A DNA stretch of 51,588 bases from Methanosarcina sp. Lineage in GTDB: Archaea > Halobacteriota > Methanosarcinia > Methanosarcinales > Methanosarcinaceae. The stretch's first letter is position 1. Each line of letters begins with the position of its first letter. Below the pieces are notes generated by a model. It worked only from the letters and a program-made list of their open reading frames with translations, was not told the DNA's origin and searched no databases. Positions 38,653-48,103 of the stretch are shown here, piece by piece. The position numbers and the translations under genes are program-made. The DNA lies in assembly GCA_003164755.1 (NCBI GenBank), contig PLUB01000119.1, positions 1 to 51,588 of the forward strand, written 5' to 3'.

Positions 38653-38695
38653 TCAGAATTTACAGATTTTTAGGTAAATTACCTACAAATTGGAT

Positions 38696-39160
38696 TTATT
38701 TAATCCGTTTAGATAAAGTACTTTTATTGTGCCAAGCTTCTTAGTTGCGGGTAATTTCAATCGCTTTTTCATATGCTTTCATTGCTTCATCGGATTTATT
38801 TTAATCATCAAGAGTAACTGCTTTATTGTACCAAGCCGCTGAATTCAGTGGGTTAATTTCAATTGCCTTGTCGTAGGCTTTTATTGTTTCATCGAATTTA
38901 TTCAATTTATATAGAGCACGTCCTTTATTGTTCCAAGCAACTGAATCATGCGAGTTAATTTCAATTGCTTTGTCATAGGCTGTTATTGCTTCATCTGATT
39001 TATTTAAATTCGATATATTGTTGCTGCCGGAGTTAGGAATATATGCAAATGACCCCGCACCTGCGAGACTCACTAGGATTAAAAGCGTCAGCATAGTAAT
39101 TCCCAAAGTCATTATGATGGTATGCATTTTGCTTGCATTATCATATGTTGCTTTGTTCAT
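38696..39160 (-). pseudogene. Exported TPR protein with in-frame stops (copy 5)
   Basis: MNKATYDNASKMHTIIMTLG leads into a hydrophobic segment (ITMLTLLILVSLAGAGSFAY) and then two good TPRs (LNKSDEAITAYDKAIEINSH, KLNKFDETIKAYDKAIEINP). TAA at 38801-38803 replaces an expected Leu codon. The same frame goes on NKSDEAMKAYEKAIEITRN, another TAA, EAWHNKSTLSKRIK. A 119-residue truncated product could still be made from an intact leader and two TPRs, so partial function is possible. Signal anchor and TPRs suggest a surface scaffold. Confidence 0.6.
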
Positions 39161-39650
39161 ATTGGATCTCCTAATATTGTTTTAGACATTAATGATGGAA
39201 AAATAACTAAACAAATGTACAAAAATTAATGATTCACTTTATAAATAAAATTAACCTACTTAAAAATTATATTTTTGAACCTATTAAACAAACTTGGATA
39301 TTATTTTTAAAATTTATCTGAACTTTCAAATCTCCATAAATGCAATAACAGTTTCAATTGAAAGAAGCTATTCATGAAAGAACTTTTAATCTGAATTAAA
39401 ATACAAGCCAAGAAAAGTTAAATTGTAAGGTCAAACATAACTATCCAAAAACAATGATGGATAGAGAATACAATCCAGTCCTTGGTCCTGCAATAAACAA
39501 TAAAAAATTGGAATCAATTATCGGATGATGCGGATCAATTATAAGTCTTACACCATGCCACTATTGACTATTTGGATAGACTCTAGTCAACTAAGAACGC
39601 ATGTGGGGCAGTATAGGACATTTTCTCGAGTCTAGTAAGGTTATCTTAGT
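39161..39650. other. Gene-free stretch
   Basis: AT-rich leader of TPR copy 5, then spacer. Nothing recognised. Confidence 0.4.
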
Positions 39651-39950
39651 ATCGTGATATGGGAGATTACAAAAAAACACTCTTTCTTCATCAAAGGGAC
39701 TTGAAATACATGAAAAAATACGGGGTCTCCAACAAAAGGATGTTGCACCAGCACTCAACAGTCTCGGTATACTCTATATTCAGATGGATGATTATGAAAA
39801 AGCACTTCCACTTTCTCAACGGGCACTTGAAATCTCTGAAAAGGTTCTGGATCAAGAACACCCAGATGTTGCAACAACCTTAAACAATCTCGCATTACTC
39901 TATGAAAGTATGGGAGATCTGAAAAGGCACGTTTACTTTGCCAAAGATTA
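39651..39950 (+). pseudogene. Fragment of a kinesin-light-chain-type TPR protein
   Basis: After a first piece (MGDYKKTLFLHQRDLKYMKK) and a one-base shift, the frame reads VAPALNSLGILYIQMDDYEK, ALPLSQRALEISEKVLDQEH and PDVATTLNNLALLYESMGDL. These are 42-residue NB-ARC/kinesin-light-chain TPRs, a different class from the exported TPR family nearby. No start, no end domain: a piece of a large TPR protein. Confidence 0.65.
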
Positions 39951-40124
39951 GAAAAAAGTTCCAATAATCCAGGACAGTACAAACATTTTCCTTCCTAATT
40001 GTATAGTTTTTAAAAGAAAAACGTTACGTCAATGAAATAAGAAAAAGAAACTACGCCAGCTTAGCCCTTGAGTTTTTATGGATAAGTCCAAAAAGTAATT
40101 ATATAGCTTTAATGTTTGGGTTTA

Positions 40125-40805
40125 TCAATCAAATGAATGGTTCCGCCGAATTTTTATTTTCCGGATAATATTAATAAAATTTTTAGTTTCACTTTTTACA
40201 TCATCGCTACCTAACACTGCATAGATTGCAACCAAGCAGTCAGCTCCATTCTGAACAACACTCTCGCAGTTATCCATGTTTATTCCACCAATAGCAACTA
40301 CAGGGATTCGTATTGAATTTTTGACTTCTCTTATTTTATCAGGGCCAATTCCTTCTCCTGCATCCTTTTTGGTAGTAGTGTCAAATATTGGACCCAGACC
40401 GACGTAATCAGCACCCTTATTTTCTGCTTCTATTGCTTCATCAACATTATGGGCAGTGAGACCAATTATCTTATCTTCGCCTAGAAGTTTTCTTGCAATT
40501 TCGATTGGCATATCGTTCTGGCCTAAATGTACGCCCTCTGCATCAACTGCTAACGCAATATCAATTCTATCATTAACCAAAAATTTTGCATTATTCCTGC
40601 AGATTCTCTTGATTTCGAATGCTTCATATATCATTTTTTTTGTACTCTTATTTTTTTCTCGGTACTGAATAATCTGGCATCCCGCTTCGACTGCTTCCTT
40701 GACATCAGAAAAAGTCCCTTTCTTTGAGAACCTGGAATCTGTCACAAGGTAAAAGTCGATATATTTTAAGAAATTTTTTTTCTGGTTTAGGTTCCACTTT
40801 TCCAT
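40125..40805 (-). CDS. thiE: Thiamine-phosphate synthase
   Basis: A 226-residue TIM-barrel enzyme joining HMP-diphosphate and hydroxyethylthiazole phosphate into thiamine phosphate. Seen: [13 protein letters not shown] (diphosphate site), [36 protein letters not shown] and [12 protein letters not shown]. Complete and of normal length, with a ~15-residue basic N-terminal extension; the core starts near [12 protein letters not shown] 40805 lacks an obvious SD. Upstream in the same orientation is a thiM remnant, the usual neighbour in methanogens. The pair is now separated by a 157-nt palindromic repeat, which may have replaced the old promoter. Confidence 0.93.
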   Translation of the reverse strand: MEKWNLNQKKNFLKYIDFYLVTDSRFSKKGTFSDVKEAVEAGCQIIQYREKNKSTKKMIYEAFEIKRICRNNAKFLVNDRIDIALAVDAEGVHLGQNDMPIEIARKLLGEDKIIGLTAHNVDEAIEAENKGADYVGLGPIFDTTTKKDAGEGIGPDKIREVKNSIRIPVVAIGGINMDNCESVVQNGADCLVAIYAVLGSDDVKSETKNFINIIRKIKIRRNHSFD

Positions 40806-40894
40806 AGCTATCTGTGTCCATCCAAATAGATTTTTTCAGATCATGTTTTCTTAAATTTCTTCTTATTAGAATTTTTGATACATTTCGGGATCTC

Positions 40895-41051
40895 TAAAAC
40901 TTACCAAAACTCTACTGTTAAATGATTCAGAGATTTCGATTAAACCCATGTTTCGTAGTAAGCTTATAAATGGAATATAATTAACTCGTAAAAATCAGAC
41001 GTTTATTGAAATCTTCGGAATCATTTAACAGTAGAGTTTTGGTAAGTTTTA
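40895..41051. repeat. 157-nt palindromic element containing ~95-nt repeat copy D
   Basis: The outer arms 40895-40928 and 41018-41051 are perfect 34-nt inverted repeats. The inner part (about 40929-41017) is a copy of the ~95-nt family: AGAGATTTCGATTAAACC, GCTTATAAATGG, CTCGTAAAAATCAGACG and TTGAAATCTTCGG. Its own ends continue the pairing. The whole could fold as one long hairpin. It lies between thiE and the thiM pseudogene. Confidence 0.8.
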
Positions 41052-41127
41052 GCGACCTCAAAAGATATTGAAAAGCCTCTGAATTTTCTAATCACATAAG
41101 AGATCAAAGAGTTTCTTTCGTCGAAAC

Positions 41128-41510
41128 TTACTTTTCTTCAAAATTCATCATATTTTTTACTTTCTCATCTGAAAGATTGAAAACTTCGTCAAACAAATTG
41201 ACACTAAAACTTCCAGACCCATTTGATTCCTCAGCTGCGAGTTCTCCAGCAACTCCAAAGTAGCATAAAGCATCTTTTGATGCATCACAATAATGGAATT
41301 AATTGAAGCAAATACACATTATTACTGCTGCAGCCATATGTCCAGCTCCAACAATTAACCCCATTTGCTTGTTGCCATCCCTTATAATAGATATTTTTTC
41401 CATCACTTATTATGTCTTCTCTTCCTGTCATCACTACAGTAGAAGATTTTGATTTTGCAAGTTCTTTTGTTACTTTTTCAGGATCAACGATGATGGAAGT
41501 CGTTTGTTTC
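41128..41510 (-). pseudogene. thiM: C-terminal remnant of hydroxyethylthiazole kinase
   Basis: Minus-strand pieces in order: DPEKVTKELAKSKSSTVVMT and GREDIISDGK, then RDGNKQMGLIVGAGHMAAAV, then [20 protein letters not shown] with [20 protein letters not shown]. This is the ThiM C-terminal half, including the late GSF.xxLxD motif. Frameshifts and stops separate the pieces and the N-terminal half (substrate site) is missing upstream. The cell would have lost thiazole salvage through this copy while keeping thiE. Confidence 0.8.
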
Positions 41511-41894
41511 CCTTATTTTTTTGCAGTGGGTTATTCATTAATATACTACATAAACGCTTTAAACCGACATTCCGAAGATGTACAAATGTTATAATTTTTT
41601 TGCCTATTTACTCGCTATTATCCATTGAAAGTTAGGTTAATTTTTAAGTTACTTTCGTGTTGAGAAAATAGATAGTTTCGTTGTGTACATCTGCATAAAA
41701 ATGTTGAAGCTTTTGAATAGCTTTTTTAGAATAAAGCCAAAATAATATAATTATATTATAAAAATATGACCTTTATGCTAGTATTCCATAATCTCGTCAA
41801 TTTCGAAACCATTTATACAGACAGAAAGATATCACTTTTGTATCGTCACACCCCGCAGCAGGAAATTGGGTATTTTAGGCCATAGATTTGGAAA
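41511..41894. other. Gene-free stretch
   Basis: AT-rich; the missing thiM 5' half is not visible here. GTGTACATCTGCATAAAAATG near 41675 is like other IS-flank motifs but is not assigned. Confidence 0.4.
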
Positions 41895-42470
41895 CAAAGG
41901 AATTATTCAAGAGCAAATATTTTAATTTGTTTATATGCTTCATTTTTTTACTGGTTTACCTGATTTCAACATAGTCTTAATTACATTGAAAATCGTACTA
42001 TCACCTTCAGCTCCAATATAACTCTATCAAAAAACCATTTAACAATATCATAAATTATTTTTAATCACAGGGTATTCTTTAAAGACTTTTGTGTTATAGT
42101 ATTTTCTACAATCTATATCACTCTTGAAGGAGAATATTTTGATTAAAGACCCATGAAAAGGTGTGCTTTCTAACCACCATTAAATATAGTCTCAGGTTCA
42201 AAACAGAGTCTTTTACCGATTTCAAATCATATATATCTCAAATAGTTGATGCCATTGTTGTCTAAAAAAATTCATTATGGCACTTCATACTAAAAAACTA
42301 TGTAATCTCTTATTTTGTAGATACAATGGTTTTCATTACATAGTTCCATTTTATAGTACAAAAGTAGCTGAAAATATTACTAAGTAAGTCAATTATGATT
42401 CATAGGAGAGTTCCCATCCCTGCAACAATTTGCGTGGTGTTAAACTGGAATAAAATACATTATCAATAAC
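41895..42470 (-). repeat. ~560-nt decayed element, copy 1
   Basis: Aligns with 49285-49850 across its length. Shared blocks: ATTTGTTTATATG, TATCACTCTTGAAGGAGAATATTTTGATTAA-like, TCATTGTTGTCTAAAA-like, CACTTCATACTAAAAAA and CCCATTCTATTATGCAAAAGTA-like. Minus-strand scraps in parallel frames (SDIDCRKYYNTKVFKEYPVI; GAEGDSTIFNVIKTMLKSGK) show it was once coding. A transposase is my guess, but I do not recognise the family. Confidence 0.55.
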
Positions 42471-42482
42471 CGACAGTTATAT

Positions 42483-42563
42483 AGAATAAAATCTTAACAA
42501 TTTGCTCAACGAATTCCAGCAAATGAGGCTATTGATTTTGTTTAGCTCATGATGGATAGTTAC
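42483..42563. repeat. Partial ~200-nt MITE-like element (right half)
   Basis: AACAATTTGCTCAACGAATTCCAGCAAATGAGGC and TAGCTCATGATGGATAGTTAC, read in pieces, parallel the right halves at 9381-9466 and 11700-11786. The left end is not found. Confidence 0.4.
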
Positions 42564-43063
42564 TAATTTTGATCAGATTTTTGATGTTGAATTTGATAGT
42601 TTATATGGATGACGGAAAAAATACTTAATATCTTGTGAAAAATTGGACAGCAAAAATCTAAAATAGAACAAAATTTGCTACATATATTTTTTTGGATGTA
42701 GGATGGAAACTGACAAATATGTACAAATTTTAGTTTAAATTTTTGAAGGCTTTACAATGATTTGTTTAGCGAAAAGATATATTTTATTCCGGATAAAATT
42801 TTTATTGTCAAGCTGAAGATATAAATTACTCATTCTAAATAACTAAGCATAAATATGAAAACCAAAAACAAAAGATATAGGTTTGAATTGTTAAATTAAA
42901 ACAGAAGCATGAAACCTGTGCAAAAATTACAATATTTATATTTCAGGTAAATTTTGGTTAATTGTTGAGTTGAGCACTTTAAATTGATGTTGGATTGTTG
43001 CTTAATCGCCTGTGCTTTTAGTGACCCATTGAAGGAAATGTTTTTGTCAGTAATTTTTTTGGA
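42564..43063. other. Gene-free stretch
   Basis: 42650-42790 weakly resembles 25060-25220. Otherwise AT-rich spacer at the 3' side of the acyltransferase gene. Confidence 0.4.
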
Positions 43064-44257
43064 TTAGAAATATTTCCTTAAATTTGATTCAAATATTTGT
43101 ATATTATATGAAACAAAAAACATGAGAGGCAGAGCTATAAATATGATGACAATATCGTGCAAAATATAATTGTGTATGAAGTTTGTTCCGGAATTCCACA
43201 ACGCAAAAAAAGGTCTGTGGAATAGGTAGGCACAATATGAAGATGTAGCTATATATGTAAAGATAGAGCTTAAAGAGCTTGAAAATTTATCATTGATAAA
43301 TTTCATTGCAAACCTGTATTCAAGGATACAGAAGATTATTACAAAAATATTTAGAAGTAATGTATCAAGGATGAATTGTAATGTGGAGTAGTTCAGATTT
43401 AATGAATTTGCCCAGCTATTCAACATCGATATGATCATTGAAGATCCTATTGTACTGCTACCTACTGAGTTAATTGTAAAATAAACTTTTGGATCTAAAA
43501 ACAAAAGTATCCTTGACTCTAAAATAATAATCAATACAAATATAACCGGAAGAACTGCCAGTATGATCTGGATAAAAGGTTTTTTCATGATTTCTATCTC
43601 GGATTTTTCAAATAAGCTCACTTTACAGGTGAGGATACCAAACACAAATACTGAGAAAAACATAAAAAAACGGGGATCAATGATACCGAAAGTCCTTGAT
43701 ATTAATAAAAACACTATAAATATGATAAATGAAGTAAGTAAAATATGTCTTGCCTCTTTTGAAAACATGATAATGAAGGGATAAAGTGTGTAGAATGAAA
43801 TAATTAGACCGATAAAATATAATGTTAACATTGGAGAAGCGTAAGCTGGGGCAAGAAAAATTTGCAATCCTAAAATATGTATCAAAATATTAAAATAACC
43901 AAATGCACTATGTGCATGGGGAAATACAAAACCAGTATTTAGTTCTTGAGCAAATACCGAGAACACAAATATATAAGCTATGAGAGCTAACCAGTACAGA
44001 GGAAAAATTCTGAAAAGTCTTTTTTTATAGAAGGATAATAAATTTTGTAATGAATTTATAGAATGGTTGTTATAATATAATAAATATCCACTAATAAATA
44101 TAAATAGCCCTAAACCCATATTTGCGAAATAAGGATCAAAGGCATAAAGTCCTAGCTTACTGTAAATAGAAAATAAGAAGTTGCTCAAATGAGCTGGAAT
44201 AATCATAATTATTGCTAAAGCCCTAAGGAAATCAAATGCAATTATTTTATTGTTCAT
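43064..44257 (-). CDS. Acyltransferase 3 family membrane protein (OafA/YrhL-like)
   Basis: A ~397-residue polytopic protein with about ten hydrophobic helices. IIAFDFLRALAIIMIIPAHL is the first helix, with the conserved FDxLRA and the family His. GLGLFIFISGYLLYY is helix 2. Then KKRLFRIFPLYWLALIAYIF with the R-x-x-R-x-x-P-x-Y/L motif, and later YCAYLFHRPFFALW. Such enzymes O-acetylate surface sugars or lipids. The start MNNKIIAF at 44257 matches the family; the frame extends to 44314 without support. Isolated between IS debris, with low GC that fits later acquisition or relaxed selection. No glycosyltransferase lies nearby. Confidence 0.82.
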   Translation of the reverse strand: MNNKIIAFDFLRALAIIMIIPAHLSNFLFSIYSKLGLYAFDPYFANMGLGLFIFISGYLLYYNNHSINSLQNLLSFYKKRLFRIFPLYWLALIAYIFVFSVFAQELNTGFVFPHAHSAFGYFNILIHILGLQIFLAPAYASPMLTLYFIGLIISFYTLYPFIIMFSKEARHILLTSFIIFIVFLLISRTFGIIDPRFFMFFSVFVFGILTCKVSLFEKSEIEIMKKPFIQIILAVLPVIFVLIIILESRILLFLDPKVYFTINSVGSSTIGSSMIISMLNSWANSLNLNYSTLQFILDTLLLNIFVIIFCILEYRFAMKFINDKFSSSLSSIFTYIATSSYCAYLFHRPFFALWNSGTNFIHNYILHDIVIIFIALPLMFFVSYNIQIFESNLRKYF

Positions 44258-44634
44258 ACTTCCAACTTCCATAAGTAAAGTTCTGAATAAATCTGAATAA
44301 ACAACACCAATCAAATAGTTACTACCGATTATTCACAAATTTTTTCATTGATAAAGGCAACTCTATCAAAAATTACCCAACATTGGTACATATAATTTTA
44401 ATCATGCGATTTTATCATTTACTAATTTGGATAGATACTTTGTTTGGTATACAGTTCATTTTGATAATATTCTATTTATAATGTTTCCTGATTTCTCAAG
44501 TTTATTATTCTCGATAATTGTAGTATTATTTTAGAAAGCATTCCGATAAACAGCATACTTTCTTAAATTATCTATAAAAAATTGATGAACATATGACGTA
44601 ATTCAGGAGTTTAAATAAATCCTTTATAATAAAG
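44258..44634. other. Gene-free stretch
   Basis: Upstream of the acyltransferase gene, presumably with its promoter; no element stands out. Confidence 0.4.
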
Positions 44635-45165
44635 CGAAGATTCCTATTTTTCTTCGTTGGAAACCTGTCCAAATTTTTATCGCTAATTTATATAGTTGCC
44701 CCAATTTTTTCTTTTATGGTTCATTATTCTGTGATTTTAAAGCTAGCTTTCACTATCCTTAAAATAATTACTTATCTCCAGTGATGTGCTTTTACTGTTC
44801 TCTTTACTATTAAATCACTGACTCCTGATTTTGCTCAACAGTAACCTATGTCTCTGCAAACCACTTCATTTTTTCTAATAAATTTTCCTTGGGATCGTGA
44901 AGTGATGAAGTTGTTGTTTTTATCCTCCGATCAATTCCTAAACTCTAGATATTATTTGATAAAGTTTGTGCCCAAAGTATGACTCAAACATTTTTTTGTT
45001 CAGGTTCCTTCTCTACTTCTCTTTGTTTTTGCTTCATTTTCTCGAGGTTTATCATTTTTTGCATGTCCCAGATCTGAATGGATAAAAGTAGCGTCCTGAA
45101 TCATTCCCTTTTTTATTTTCAAACTAGGCATATCTGATTAAATGCGGGTGTCAAAAGCTTTTTTT
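44635..45165 (-). pseudogene. Decayed IS5-type DDE transposase (copy 2, internally deleted)
   Basis: Minus-strand scraps in the same order as copy 1: KKGMIQDATFIHSDLGHAKN, DKPRENEAKTKRSREGT, the ELIRRIKTTTSSLHDPK region in mixed frames, and NEVVCRDIGYC with VKRTVKAHH. Then directly the shared IS tail. The block after KRTVKAHH, present in copy 1, is absent, and the N-terminal third is missing. Stops and shifts throughout. Confidence 0.65.
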
Positions 45166-45862
45166 GGATATAGAGAAGATATCCCTACATTACTACTTCG
45201 GAGGAAACTGCCTTTGTTGTAGTAACTGCCACTTCTACAGAGTAGTCAAATATGGCCAATGAGCTGAAGATATTCTGAATATAACTTCCTAATCGTTTCA
45301 GTTTTGTGTCATCAAAGGATTTTTCCGACTTCATTATCATGCTTGCCCAGACTTGATATTGATTTTTGTCGAATCAACACTTCTTTTTATGTGTCGTTTG
45401 CAATAAGCTCATACCTCCGGTTAGACAAAAACTAAAAAAGTTACGCTTTCCGAAAGTTTTGTAGAAAATAAGCCAGAATAGTTAATATTTAATAATTTTT
45501 TATTAAATCCACGAAATCCATTTTTGAAGAGTTCAGAGACACAATGTTTCATCATTTTTTGCAAGTATGAATTCCTTTTTATCATGGTTGAGAAATTTAA
45601 AACTATGAGTTTGGCCTTCCAATCTGTGATGGTAACTTTTCTTCATTTATTATTGCAAGAAGATTTGAACTGCTAAAAAGATCATATTCGCATTGTTGTT
45701 CGAGTACCGCAATTTTGTTATCTATTGGGGCTTCACCAGGATCTATGTTTAGTCTATCGAAAGGTTCTGTATCGGTGGTGAAATTTCTAGTTGTACTACG
45801 GGCTGAAATATGATTTCAAGTTGCAGAAATGCTAAATAGAGTCAAATAGCTTCTTAAATTCC
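45166..45862 (-). other. Stretch with two unrecognised minus-strand coding scraps
   Basis: 45170-45350 reads DDTKLKRLGSYIQNIFSSLA, followed by IFDYSVEVAVTTTKAVSSEV. 45600-45830 reads TTDTEPFDRLNIDPGEAPID, followed by NKIAVLEQQCEYDLFSSSNL and LAIINEEKLPSQIGRP. Both are open for over 50 codons with non-random composition, but have no start or SD. They may be parts of genes broken by the nearby IS. Confidence 0.35.
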
Positions 45863-45958
45863 ATAGAGAATTTTGATAAGCCCTGAATTTTGTTATATGC
45901 TTATAAATATTGATAAATGCCTCGTGAAAATAAGATGTTTAGTCGAAATCCTTTATGG
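45863..45958. repeat. ~95-nt dispersed repeat, copy E
   Basis: CCATAGAGAATTTTGATAA at the left and TCGAAATCCTTTATGG at the right are inverted repeats; ATATGCTTATAAATATTGAT and CTCGTGAAAATAAGATG lie in the middle. About 285 nt upstream of the glutamine synthetase start. Confidence 0.75.
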
Positions 45959-46093
45959 GGAAAATTAGCAACTTTTTTATTGAAAAAATACGTATTTGCA
46001 TATTTCAATGCCATGAGTAGAAGCATAAGCTAAAAAAAGCATATGCTGCTTTTGGTTCGCAATATTTGTTTGAAAGAATAAAAAAAGGAAAAG

Positions 46094-46129
46094 ATTATAT
46101 AGATAGCAGTGAGTTATCACTTTCCTATC
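46094..46129 (+). promoter_or_regulatory. TATA box and palindromic operator before the glutamine synthetase gene
   Basis: ATTATATA at 46094-46101 is a good archaeal TATA element. Directly after it, AGTGA-GTTA-TCACT at 46108-46121 is a perfect 5+5 inverted repeat inside an outer GATAG/CTATC pair (46102-46129). An operator covering the expected transcription start 25-30 nt past the TATA box would allow repression. It does not match the GGTA-N6-TACC consensus I recall for NrpR. Confidence 0.45.
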
Positions 46130-46243
46130 AGGCAAGAATTCATAAAATTATGATAATGTGGCAATCAACAAGCCTGAGAATATTCGATATTGAAATGAAA
46201 CTCTGAGTACCTCGAATATTCCAGTTAAAAAGAAGGGACAATT

Positions 46244-47764
46244 ATGAAACCATCAAATGTAGAACTGAATCCGAACAAACTGGTACAGTACCTCAACAAA
46301 CCAGCAAGCGAATTCACCAAAGAAGACATTATGAAGTTTATCAAGGAAAACGGCATTAAGATGCTGACTTTTCGTTATGTTGGTGGGGATGGGAGGCTTA
46401 AATCCCTCGCATTCGTTATAAGAGACGAAGAACATCTTGACAACTTACTTTCCGCCGGAGAGAGAGTAGACGGATCAAGTATTTTTACATATATTGAGGC
46501 ATCCTCAAGCGACCTTTATGTCCTCCCTAAATATAGGACTGCCTTCGTAAATCCTTTTGAAGAAATTCCTACCCTTGACATTCTCTGTTCATACTTCGAC
46601 AAGGATGGTACCCCCTTAAAAAGCGCTTCTGAAACAGTCATGAAGAAGGCTGCCCAGACCCTGGCTCAGAAGACAGGCTACGAGCTTCAGTTAATGGGAG
46701 AACTTGAATACTACATCATCGCCAAGAAAGATGAAGTCAACATGAGTTTCCCAGCGGTTGACCAGAGGGGATACCATGAATGTAATCCTTTCACCAAATT
46801 CGACCAGCTTAGGAAGGAAGCAATGATGCACATCTCCGAAGCTGGTGGGAAAATCAAGTACGGGCACTCTGAAGTCGGGAACTTCTCTGACGACAAGTAC
46901 TACTACGAGCAGAATGAAATCGAATTCGAAACAGATACCTTAGAAAACAGTGCCGATAAGCTTCTTATTGCAAAATGGATGCTCAGGATGCTTGCCGATC
47001 AATACGGGGTAGATGTCAGTTTTGCACCGAAGATCACTGTAGGAAAAGCAGGGAGCGGACTGCACATCCATATGAAGCTTCTTAAAGATGGTAAGAGCAT
47101 CATGGTCGAGAATGGAGATGTTAGCGACGTTGCTAAGCGTGCAATGGTCGGTCTTCTTGACATTTCTGCAGGCATCACTGCTTTTGGAAACAAGATCCCC
47201 ACTTCCTATTTGCGTCTTGTTCCACATCAGGAAGCTCCTACTAACATATGCTGGGGAGACCGGAACCGTTCTGCCCTAATCCGTGTACCTCTTGGCTGGT
47301 TTTCCGAAGAGTCAAGTAAGATGGTAACTATTGCCAATCAAAACTATAAAGAGGAGCTCAAGAGCCACAGTTACAAGTCGACCTTCGAATTCCGTGCTTC
47401 AGACAGCACAGCTGACCTCTATCTACTTTTTGCAGCTTTTGCTGTAGGTGTTCGCCATGGATTTGAGATTAACAACGCACTGGAACTTGCAGGCAAGCTT
47501 TATATCGACGTGAACATCTTTAATGATGAACATAAGGATAGGCTTGCACAACTTGAACACCTTCCTGCTTCCTGTTACGAGTCTGCTCAGGCACTGAAGA
47601 AACAGAAGAACATTTTCATACAGTACGATGTTTTCACCGAAGGCATGATCAACGATATCGTGAAGGGACTTGAAGCCTTTGATGACTACCAGCTCAGCGA
47701 GAGGCTTTACGGCAAAAACGAAGAAATCAAAAAACTTGTGGATGCTTATATCCACGTTGGTTGA
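46244..47764 (+). CDS. glnA: Glutamine synthetase family protein (type I fold)
   Basis: A 506-residue GS-fold ligase, longer than the common ~440-470. Seen: N-terminal beta-grasp with FRYVGGDGRLKSLAF, DGSSIFTYIEASSSDLYVLP (GSS loop), ELEYYI (metal Glu), QNEIEFET, GSGLHIHMKL (nucleotide/His), EAPTNICWGDRNRSALIRVP (Arg cluster) and FEFRASDSTADLYL. Catalytic motifs are complete, so a ligase is likely. The usual REAxNPxLxxxWGxxNR region is replaced by HQEAPTNICWGDRNR. This separates it from canonical GlnA and leaves gamma-glutamyl ligation to another amine possible. ATG 46244 with GAAGGG just upstream. Monocistronic, with its own promoter and candidate operator. Confidence 0.82.
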   Translation: MKPSNVELNPNKLVQYLNKPASEFTKEDIMKFIKENGIKMLTFRYVGGDGRLKSLAFVIRDEEHLDNLLSAGERVDGSSIFTYIEASSSDLYVLPKYRTAFVNPFEEIPTLDILCSYFDKDGTPLKSASETVMKKAAQTLAQKTGYELQLMGELEYYIIAKKDEVNMSFPAVDQRGYHECNPFTKFDQLRKEAMMHISEAGGKIKYGHSEVGNFSDDKYYYEQNEIEFETDTLENSADKLLIAKWMLRMLADQYGVDVSFAPKITVGKAGSGLHIHMKLLKDGKSIMVENGDVSDVAKRAMVGLLDISAGITAFGNKIPTSYLRLVPHQEAPTNICWGDRNRSALIRVPLGWFSEESSKMVTIANQNYKEELKSHSYKSTFEFRASDSTADLYLLFAAFAVGVRHGFEINNALELAGKLYIDVNIFNDEHKDRLAQLEHLPASCYESAQALKKQKNIFIQYDVFTEGMINDIVKGLEAFDDYQLSERLYGKNEEIKKLVDAYIHVG

Positions 47765-48103
47765 TATTAGTTTCAGCACATAAAAACATTCTTTTCCTTT
47801 TTTGAGCTAGTAAAAACCGTAAAACCCTGTTCATTTGGAGTATGGGGGTGCCAAAAGCATGTTTCTTTAGGCTTTTTCGATTAATATGCCTCTTAATTCT
47901 CAAACTTCTTATTCCTTTGGCTTATGTTTTCTTGGAAAGAGATTCTTTCTCAGTTTACTTTTCCTTTGAATTTTAACCTTTCAGGGCGATTTCCTCTTGG
48001 CTTCTTCAACCTTAAACTCAAGGATATGATTCAGGATTGATTTTATCTATCTTAACGAAATTTATAGGGACATTGAAGTGACAAACACTCGGATTGATCA
48101 AAA
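47765..48103. terminator. T-rich end of glnA and spacer to dtdA
   Basis: TTCTTTTCCTTTTTTGAGC (about 47789-47807) after the glnA stop is a likely U-tract terminator. Further T-rich runs continue to about 47960. The end of the stretch holds the dtdA leader. No gene. Confidence 0.4.

Noticed and set aside
40806..40894. TPP riboswitch before thiE
   Set aside because: I could not find the CTGAGA / ACCTGA-type conserved boxes of the THI element in the region upstream of thiE.
46940..47779. Several minus-strand ORFs opposite glutamine synthetase
   Set aside because: They are shadows of a long GC-richer gene with full catalytic motifs on the plus strand; none has an SD.
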